Assembly: GCA_051004015.1 (NCBI GenBank)
Contig: JBPCKT010000033.1
Location: forward strand, 1-64,000
Length of the DNA: 64,000 nucleotides
Origin: SXOA01 sp051004015
GTDB taxonomy: Bacteria > Planctomycetota > Planctomycetia > Pirellulales > Pirellulaceae
Direction: 5' to 3'
Shown here: positions 58,512 through 64,000 of the stretch, in pieces
Position numbering within the stretch: the stretch's first letter is position 1
How the letters are laid out: each line of letters opens with the position of its first letter
Made by a program: the position numbers and the translations under genes
The notes under the pieces: model-generated
What the model was told of the DNA's origin: nothing
What the model saw: the letters and a program-made list of their open reading frames with translations, nothing else
The model's database searches: none

Positions 58512-59468
58512 TCACTCCGTGAACGACTTCCTGAGCACGTCGGGTCGAAGCTGGCCGAAGCGATGGAACGCCCCGCTATCCAGATTGACGAGGTTGATCA
58601 CGCCGGGGCTGAACAGCAGCGGATCGATCTTGTAAAAGTCCTTGCCGGCCCGCTCGAAGATGGCGGCGAAGGGTTCGCCATAATCGTGTGAGGCGGAGGC
58701 GGGAATCTTAGGGCCGAGGGTGGCCAGGCTCTCGTCGTCGCCGCGGGTCCAGAGCGTTACTTCGCCGCCATACAGGACCGCGTCGTTCGTTCGCCCGATA
58801 CCCGTCAGATCATCCTTGGCAATCGGTGGCAGCGGAGCCACGCCGAATCCGCTCTGTACGTGGGAAAGATCGAAGCCAAGCTCGTGCATTTTATGCAGGG
58901 CCGTCTCCACGCTGCGGGCCACCACCTGCACACTGCCGGCGATGCTCGCGGTGCGGGCGACGAGCAGCGTCAGGTTCGCGGGCTCGATGTGGCAATCCGC
59001 GGCAATCTGACGGCAGATTTCGTCCGGCGGCAGCTTGCCGGTCTCCAGCACCCCCACCGCATGGGCGGCTGTTTCGCGATAGCCGATCTGGTCGTAGATC
59101 TTTTCCTTCCCTGCTGCCGCCCGCATCGGGCCGGAGCCCATCGCAAAAAACTTCTCGCCGGTCACCGGCCAGCCGGCGTATTGACTGGCCATGCAGGCGG
59201 CCACCGGCTGGTCGGTCTGGATGGTGACGGCAAGACCAGGCCAGAGATCGGGCTGACCGGGCACGAAGTTGACCCGCCCCAAATCCGCCAGGCAAATCTC
59301 CGCCAGCTGCCGTCCGATTTCGAGTCCCCCGCTGGCGTTCACGCCGCAATCGATGACCCGCGCCCCGCAGTCCATCCGCAGCACCCCGGCATGCAGATGC
59401 ATCCGCTCCGCGAGATGCTCCGCCAGGAGTTCGCAGCGGCGAAGGGCGAGCTCGTTGAGGGAAAGCAT
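58512..59468 (-). CDS. mch: Methenyl-tetrahydromethanopterin cyclohydrolase
   Basis: Mch hydrolyses methenyl-H4MPT to 5-formyl-H4MPT in archaeal-type C1 transfer, used for formaldehyde oxidation in methylotrophs and kept in many planctomycetes. The start ATG at 59468 (MLSLNELALRRC) gives 318 residues, the usual length. Motifs: CGVNASGGLEIGRQLAE, CMASQYAGWPV, FFAMGSGPMRA and QSGFGVAPLPP. It heads a unit with the ATP-grasp gene. Other H4MPT genes are not within the window. Confidence 0.95.
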   Translation of the reverse strand: MLSLNELALRRCELLAEHLAERMHLHAGVLRMDCGARVIDCGVNASGGLEIGRQLAEICLADLGRVNFVPGQPDLWPGLAVTIQTDQPVAACMASQYAGWPVTGEKFFAMGSGPMRAAAGKEKIYDQIGYRETAAHAVGVLETGKLPPDEICRQIAADCHIEPANLTLLVARTASIAGSVQVVARSVETALHKMHELGFDLSHVQSGFGVAPLPPIAKDDLTGIGRTNDAVLYGGEVTLWTRGDDESLATLGPKIPASASHDYGEPFAAIFERAGKDFYKIDPLLFSPGVINLVNLDSGAFHRFGQLRPDVLRKSFTE

Positions 59469-59473
59469 GGGAC

Positions 59474-59630
59474 AGGGAAAAGCGGAAAGTGGAGAGCGGA
59501 AAGCGGGCTGAGTGGCATGTATTGTAGATGGATCACTACCAACTCGAAACCGGCCCATTGTCAGTGGCGTCACAATCCACCATCATCCATTCCATATCCG
59601 CTTTCCGCTCTCCACTTTCCGCTTTTCCCT
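59474..59630. repeat. 33-bp perfect inverted repeat in the mch/regulator divergent promoter
   Basis: The arm 59474-59506 (starting AGGGAAAAGCGGAAAGTGG) is the exact inverse of 59598-59630, with a 91-base spacer between. A related stretch (GGGAAAAGCGGAGG, GGAAAGCGGA) lies at about 32498-32530. It fills the divergent intergenic region, so both start codons lie within 6 bases of the arms. Confidence 0.9.
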
Positions 59631-59633
59631 ACC

Positions 59634-60305
59634 GTGGCTTCCCTCACCATCGAAAACTACGTTAAGGCCATCTACCAACTCTCGGCCGAGGGGGGCGGGG
59701 AGATTGCCGCCACGGGACAGTTGGCGGAGACGCTCGGCGTTTCCCCCGGCACCGTCACCAGTATGCTCAAGACGCTGGGGGAAAGCGGACTGGCAAAATA
59801 CACCCCCTATGAAGGGGCCCGGCTCACCGACTCCGGCCGCTCGCTGGCCCTCCGCGTGCTGCGGCGGCATCGGCTCATCGAGCTGTTTCTGGTGCAAACG
59901 CTCAAGCTGACGTGGGACGAGGTCCATGCCGAAGCGGAAAACATGGAGCACGCGGTGAGCGACCTGCTCGTCGATCGGATCGACGCTTTCCTCGGCCATC
60001 CAGAAAGCGACCCGCACGGCGACCCCATCCCGCGGGCCGACGGCACCATCGCCACCACTGCCGGCAGCGCCCTCTCCGCCCTCGCCACCGGCGAACGCTT
60101 CCGAATCGTCCGGGTCAGCGACCAGGCCCCCGACTTCCTCCGCTACCTCGCCGAAACGGGCCTCCGCATCGGCGCGGAGGGAACCATCGCCGAAATCCGG
60201 CCCCAGGCGGGGGTCATCGTCCTCCGCATCGGAGAACTCGACACTACGCTGTCCCGAGAGATCGCCGAGAAACTGATCGTGGCCCGCTCTTCGGAAAGTC
60301 GCTGA
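59634..60305 (+). CDS. DtxR/MntR-family metal-dependent repressor
   Basis: The GTG at 59634 starts VASLTIENYVKAIYQLS; 223 residues. An N-terminal winged HTH (TGQLAETLGVSPGTVTSML), a dimerisation/metal domain (EAENMEHAVSD) and a C-terminal FeoA/SH3-like domain (about residues 140-223) are seen. At the DtxR Cys102 position there is Glu, as in manganese-sensing MntR, so it may respond to Mn rather than Fe (inference). It is divergent from mch. The frame upstream of the GTG is non-coding. Confidence 0.92.
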   Translation: MASLTIENYVKAIYQLSAEGGGEIAATGQLAETLGVSPGTVTSMLKTLGESGLAKYTPYEGARLTDSGRSLALRVLRRHRLIELFLVQTLKLTWDEVHAEAENMEHAVSDLLVDRIDAFLGHPESDPHGDPIPRADGTIATTAGSALSALATGERFRIVRVSDQAPDFLRYLAETGLRIGAEGTIAEIRPQAGVIVLRIGELDTTLSREIAEKLIVARSSESR

Positions 60306-60340
60306 TCGAGACTCGCGGTTCGAACCATTATCTAGCCTGA

Positions 60341-60425
60341 GTGATGCAAAAGTCGGCCTCCCAATCTTCGTAAGTTTAATTGCAGCAACCACTTAGAACT
60401 ACCGCTGTCCTGTCTTTTGCATCAC
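60341..60425. repeat. Short inverted repeat element
   Basis: GTGATGCAAAAG (60341-60352) and CTTTTGCATCAC (60414-60425) are perfect 12-base inverted copies, 61 bases apart, just after the regulator gene. No ORF lies between. Confidence 0.7.
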
Positions 60426-60948
60426 CCCCTTCCCCACAAGAGGGGAAGCGGAGCAGTTCTGCAACATCACGCGGTTCCATGAATAACTCCAGCCCTTCCA
60501 AGGAGCCGTAATTATTCATGTTCTTGCGCTTCATTTTTGAGGCCAGTGCGTATTCAAATGTCGACGCAAGTCATTGCCATACCGCCACTTGCAATCCGCC
60601 ACTTTATTCATTCTCCGGCGGTTTACCGGCTGACTTTATTCACCCTCCCGACATTCGCGGACGCCAGGGCGTTAGCCGGACAATTTCTCCGGCGAGCGGC
60701 TGGCGGAAGCGGGCCGGTGAGTTCGCACGCCTGAGCGAAGTCCCTTTCACCGGTTCGACGTGAGGGTCACAGCGCGCATTTCCAGCGCGGCGAGCGACCA
60801 ATCGCCCGAGGTTCGCCGCCAACATTCCAACCACAACCATGATGTCAATGAGCACACCCTCCCTGGCCCCGGGCGGGCGCTCCGCCCCAATTGCTCTATT
60901 ATACAAAAGAGCATGGAAATACTAAGTGTCCAGTAACTTGGTGCCGGT
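60426..60948. other. Gene-free stretch
   Basis: No supportable gene. Short frames on both strands (for example 60640-60906 minus) have no recognisable domain, no ribosome-binding site and biased composition. This is probably the decayed flank of the restriction-modification region. Confidence 0.4.
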
Positions 60949-61441
60949 CTACGTGGAGCGCTTCAGATTAAGAGCGAGAAGCCTGGCGAGCAGGTCGTCA
61001 TCAGAGAGCGAAACCGGCCAGCCGTAGGCGGCGAAGACCGCGGCGTCGAGTTTTTGGTGGGCGAGGTCGAGCCAGGTGGGACGCTGGTTGTAGAGGTTGG
61101 TGAGGGTCCGCTTCTTAAGTTCCTTCGCGCAGTCGTCGTCCTTGGGGACGAGGCGGGGGTAGCGGACCAAAGTAGGCCGCGACTCCGTCGCGCGCCCCCG
61201 CTGTCCCGCAGGGACGGCGGATTCCGAAGAGCGCTGCTGTCCTGCGGACAGCAGCGGGCTCGCGACGGAGTCGCGGCCAACTATGTAGCGTGCCCAGGGG
61301 CCGTCCGGGGAGCCGGGAAATTCGAGGATTTCGGTGCGTGTCCATTCGGGGGGATTGAGCCAGGCGGTGCGGAGGTCGTCGAGTTCCTTCGCCGCTGCCG
61401 CAATCCCCTGCCGCTGAGTCCAAGACAATTTGTGATGCGGC
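60949..61441 (-). pseudogene. C-terminal remnant of an MmeI-like DNA methyltransferase/nuclease
   Basis: The frame, open to 60949, contains KELDDLRTAWLNPPEWTRTE, RYPRLVPKDD, KKRTLTNLYNQRPTWLDLA and AAYGWPVSLSDDDLLARLL split into pieces; this is the C-terminus of the large class I SAM-dependent (MmeI/type IIL-like) restriction-modification proteins. Homology begins near 61415 and has no start codon of its own. A REP-like palindrome (61173-61282) is inserted in frame. The N-terminal part of the same family lies at 63709-64000. Confidence 0.88.
61173..61282. repeat. Four-hairpin REP-like element inside the MmeI remnant
   Basis: GGCCGCGACTCCGTCGCG (61175-61192) and CGCGACGGAGTCGCGGCC (61261-61278) are perfect 18-base inverted copies, and each also folds on itself with a TCC or GGA loop. 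Between them lie CCGCTGTCCC-gca-GGGACGGCGG (61198-61220, one mismatch) and CGCTGCTGTCC-tgc-GGACAGCAGCG (61232-61256). Confidence 0.9.
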
Positions 61442-62248
61442 TCATTCAGTAGATCGCGTTGTGCGATAGAGTTGTAACTCTTCGTCAGACAATTGATCCG
61501 AGGAAACCAAACGGTAATGTCTTTCCGAAAGGACCAAAACTCGCCCTTCGGTTTTGACCAACTCGAACAGGGCAATCAGATTTCGCTCCATGAACTGGGC
61601 GGCGATTGGTCGGCATACGAGGTTTGCAAATTGGTTGGCGCAGACTGCTAGGTCTTGCTCGATCTGAACGACATTAATCTGATCTCGTCCGGTCTTTGCT
61701 TGGACGGGAAAGACGTACTGCGCGCCGTGCCGGTCAACACCGACGTAAAGCTCATCGATCTCCACCTGCCCCAGGCCAGCGGCAGTTGTGCGTAAATGAT
61801 TTTGAAGCGAGTAGCACACCACGCCGGAAAACACGTCAATCAAGCGATTGTAACGGACCTTCGCGAGCAAAGCCTGCTCGTCTTGCAGTGCGTAACGATC
61901 AATGATGCCGGGAGTGGCATCGAGAATTTTGACGGCCACTAAAGACTGATTCGGTGTGATTCGGGCCTGTGTCGTCAACGAAAACTCGTAGCGTCCTCGC
62001 CCTGCAGCTCGAATTACCCATTCGTGACCTGTAGGAGCCGTCCGAATAACTGACTCTGGCAAGGGTGAGCGATATCGAGCCGAGTAAATCACGTCTCCGA
62101 GGTTCTTCGGAAGTTGAACCCGAAGCTGCTTGGCAACTTGCTCGATTTCGCTGCGTTCAAAGATGAATTCACGAACGCCTTCTCGATGATGAGCCAAGAA
62201 GATCCGTTCGATAATCGCTTGATACCGATTAATTCGTTTTTTCGTCAC
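61442..62248 (-). CDS. Putative type II restriction endonuclease (PD-(D/E)XK-like)
   Basis: The 268-residue product contains VEIDELYVGVDRHGAQYVFP followed by VQAKTGRDQ; the acidic residue, a spacing of about 15 and the QxK motif fit a variant PD-(D/E)XK nuclease core (residues about 170-195). An N-terminal helical region (RYQAIIERIFLAHHREG) and a beta-rich middle could bind DNA. The GTG start overlaps the end of the methyltransferase gene by 20 bases, so the pair is translationally coupled. Nuclease function is inferred from the motif and the partner. Confidence 0.8.
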   Translation of the reverse strand: MTKKRINRYQAIIERIFLAHHREGVREFIFERSEIEQVAKQLRVQLPKNLGDVIYSARYRSPLPESVIRTAPTGHEWVIRAAGRGRYEFSLTTQARITPNQSLVAVKILDATPGIIDRYALQDEQALLAKVRYNRLIDVFSGVVCYSLQNHLRTTAAGLGQVEIDELYVGVDRHGAQYVFPVQAKTGRDQINVVQIEQDLAVCANQFANLVCRPIAAQFMERNLIALFELVKTEGRVLVLSERHYRLVSSDQLSDEELQLYRTTRSTE

Positions 62249-63632
62249 GTTTTTTTGTTGCCTTACTACCGCCCCGATTGCGCTGCGCGCCTGGCCATTC
62301 CAAGAGCACGACTTCTTCTCGCAATTGCTCTTTCGTTGCAGTCGCTAGTCGCGTTCGAAATAGGTCAATGTTCAAAACGCGGTATCCCAAAGATTCTGCG
62401 ATGTCTGCCAAGATAGTGCCTGTACGGATCATCACTCGGAGGTAGGACGCCTGGTCACCAACAACATACGCCAATCGTGCGCCGGGTCGCAATATGCTGG
62501 TAAGCTCACTGAAATGTCGAGCCATTCCGCCAAAGTAGAGCTTCGTCACGCGATGGTACAATCGTTCGAATCCTGACGTTTTTCCAAGCTCCAGCCGGCG
62601 TGCTTCTATTGCAGTTGCAAGCCGCTGGACCTCTGGATGGTCTGCTACCCACTTGTCGTCGTCGTCCAATCGATACACTCCACGCGTGTTGGAACGAAGC
62701 ATTTCTCGCTTTAGATTCCTCAAGCTGGCCTTGTCATGAAGAAATCCGAGAATTACCGACTCCAGTCGTGTTGTCCTTGTGTAATCCTTCTCGTTGGGAT
62801 AGGGAGGCGATGTTATGACTACGTCGATGGACTTCGGCTGTAGAAGTTCGGATACCGCGCGTGCATCGGCACGAAAAACGGTCGACTGGGCGCTGGGGAG
62901 CTTTTTCACGAGTCGCAAGTCTCGCGTGATTCCAGTAACTGCGTTTAGCCACGAATCAAGAACAGGTGCATCCTTCTTGGGCTTAGTAACACCTACCTCC
63001 GGCCCAAAGTGAAGATTGCTGATCGAAAACACCACTGCCTTTGCCAATGCCAATCGCAAATGACTGCGGTTCCGTCCACTGCTCATCCGAACGATGGCAT
63101 CATGAAGAACCAGCGTTTTGTGAAGGGGGAGTGAGCTAATGGAATTGGTGAGGATTAGACGATCTTGCTCTGCGTCAAAGCGACGAAGAGTTGCTTTCTC
63201 TTTCGTTTGCCTCCGACGAATTCCATTCGCGAAAAGACTGGGTTCATCGCTATCAACGTCACCGTCAGCAATTCCAATCGCTTCGTATTCTTCTCGCACA
63301 ACTCTTGCAATCTCTTCTGCTTCGCCTTGTAGTGCCTGGGGGCTGGGAAGCCAATTGAGCTTTACATTGGTTGCGAAAAAGGCCATTGGATTTGCTTCAA
63401 TTCCAACGCTGGCGATACCTCGCTTCTTCGTTTCAACAAGTGTGGTTCCCGTACCGCAGAAAGGATCAAGTACAGTTTGGTTTTGGCCCACCCCAAATTT
63501 CTCGAGATAGGTTCGGACAAGATGCGGCGGATATGAAAGAACGAACCGATACCAGTCATGCACCGGTCGGTCCTCCACCATCACCCGGTTCGTTTCCGGT
63601 GATGCCAGCTTCGCCAACGCAATTTGGTTCAT
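62229..63632 (-). CDS. Type II DNA methyltransferase (N4-cytosine/N6-adenine class)
   Basis: The 467-residue product has the AdoMet motif DPFCGTGTTLVETKKRGI (about residue 56) before, and the catalytic motif TSPPYPNEKDY (about residue 279) after, a long middle part that probably includes target recognition. TSPPY suggests amino-methylation, more likely N4-cytosine, but N6-adenine is possible. AAGGAAAG precedes the ATG. It lies between the N-terminal MmeI-like remnant and the nuclease gene. Confidence 0.92.
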   Translation of the reverse strand: MNQIALAKLASPETNRVMVEDRPVHDWYRFVLSYPPHLVRTYLEKFGVGQNQTVLDPFCGTGTTLVETKKRGIASVGIEANPMAFFATNVKLNWLPSPQALQGEAEEIARVVREEYEAIGIADGDVDSDEPSLFANGIRRRQTKEKATLRRFDAEQDRLILTNSISSLPLHKTLVLHDAIVRMSSGRNRSHLRLALAKAVVFSISNLHFGPEVGVTKPKKDAPVLDSWLNAVTGITRDLRLVKKLPSAQSTVFRADARAVSELLQPKSIDVVITSPPYPNEKDYTRTTRLESVILGFLHDKASLRNLKREMLRSNTRGVYRLDDDDKWVADHPEVQRLATAIEARRLELGKTSGFERLYHRVTKLYFGGMARHFSELTSILRPGARLAYVVGDQASYLRVMIRTGTILADIAESLGYRVLNIDLFRTRLATATKEQLREEVVLLEWPGAQRNRGGSKATKKRDEKTN

Positions 63633-64000
63633 AGCTTTCCTTGCCGAACAGATTCGAGGGACAATGGGGCCAAATCACTATAGAGGGAGACTCCCGAATG
63701 AGCGAGTCCCAGCCGGCGGAGCTTATCCAGATTGTCCGGCTCGGCCAGGCCGCCCAGGTCGAAGGCAAAGACCTTCTTGATCGTGCCGGTGAAGTTGGTG
63801 TGGATTTCGAAGCGGTCTAGGTCGCAGACGACGAGCAGGGGCGGGCTTTCCAGGGCTTCCCGGTATTGCTGAAGTTGGCGGTAGGCCGCGACGAGGTCCT
63901 TGTGCTTGCCCTTGTACTCCCAGCCGAAGCGCTCCTTCATCCAGACATCGGCCCAGCCATCGCCCCCTTCGGTCTTCTTGACCCCTTTCTCGAAGCAGTA
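63629..64000 (-). pseudogene. N-terminal remnant of an MmeI-like DNA methyltransferase/nuclease (runs off the window)
   Basis: The frame is open at the right edge (YCFEKGVKKTEGGDGW, then DVWMKERFGWEYKGKHKDL) and continues QLQQYREALESPPLLVVCDL and ITHTNF-like FEIHTNFTGTIKKVF, typical of the N-terminal nuclease/helical region of MmeI-like enzymes. Family homology ends abruptly at LDKLRRL (about 63710). The next 27 residues are unrelated and end in a stop at 63629, overlapping the methyltransferase start. The C-terminal part is at 60949-61441. Confidence 0.9.

Noticed and set aside
58860..59633. Long N-terminal extension of the DtxR/MntR-like frame
   Set aside because: The extension is antisense to mch and crosses a perfect inverted repeat; the family N-terminus begins at the GTG at 59634.
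60640..60906. 88-residue minus-strand frame in the gap after the regulator
   Set aside because: No domain, no ribosome-binding site, arginine/proline-rich composition.
8220..61282. Palindromes considered as a CRISPR array
   Set aside because: The repeats are inverted, single and scattered; there are no regularly spaced direct repeats and no cas genes.

Overview
The window looks like chromosomal DNA of a planctomycete (phylum Planctomycetota). The base composition is GC-rich. The gene families DUF1501, DUF1549/DUF1553, DUF1559 pseudopilin-like and PQQ-like beta-propeller, a long divergent RpoD, methanopterin-type C1 genes and SpoVG occur together in that phylum. The order or genus cannot be resolved from sequence alone.

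Layout. 0-10.5 kb: secreted and lipoprotein genes (a cyclophilin lipoprotein, a DUF1501 protein, a ceramidase-like protein), then hisF, pilT, a GspE-like pseudo-ATPase and a membrane protein. 10.5-14.0 kb: a small minus-strand island (membrane protein, lipoprotein, secreted protein, frameshifted DUF1559 gene) flanked by two oppositely oriented copies of a ~100-bp MITE-like element; at its left edge is a relic of the rpoD 3' end. 14-27 kb: rpoD, a 1313-residue membrane protein with a threefold 30-residue repeat, an SDR enzyme, a PDZ protein, a PQQ-like protein and an ABC exporter. 26.6-35.3 kb: membrane and small genes, a DUF1549/1553 cytochrome-like protein, a glycosyltransferase, hisI, a RidA-like gene, and an operon of sodium/solute symporter, CPBP protease and small membrane protein. 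35.3-37.6 kb: accessory stretch with a motif array, a small metal-binding-like protein, an HNH protein and a decayed RAYT transposase, ending at tRNA-Leu(CAG). 37.9-45.1 kb: LysR regulator and gltBD. 45-49 kb (minus strand): CPBP protease, two membrane genes, ispE, spoVG. 49-52 kb: second motif array, cation/proton antiporter, halogenase-like flavoprotein. 52-59.5 kb: lipoprotein, alpha/beta hydrolase, glucose-dehydrogenase-like enzyme, OleC-like ligase, ATP-grasp ligase and mch (H4MPT C1 metabolism), with a divergent MntR/DtxR-type regulator. 61-64 kb: a two-gene restriction-modification cassette lying between the N- and C-terminal remnants of an MmeI-like methyltransferase/nuclease gene.

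The strongest unexplained signals are as follows. (i) Two gene-free regions (35.4-35.65 kb and 49.33-49.64 kb) share dense interspersed copies of TGAATCA and CGTAAGTC-type motifs. (ii) REP-like palindromes lie inside genes and encode protein segments (ispE, a membrane protein tail, a halogenase-like tail, the MmeI remnant). (iii) One restriction-modification system has displaced another. (iv) A GspE-family ATPase has lost its Walker motifs. (v) A divergent rpoD tail and a MITE pair bound a small island. Functions were assigned by motif recognition only; no database search was run.
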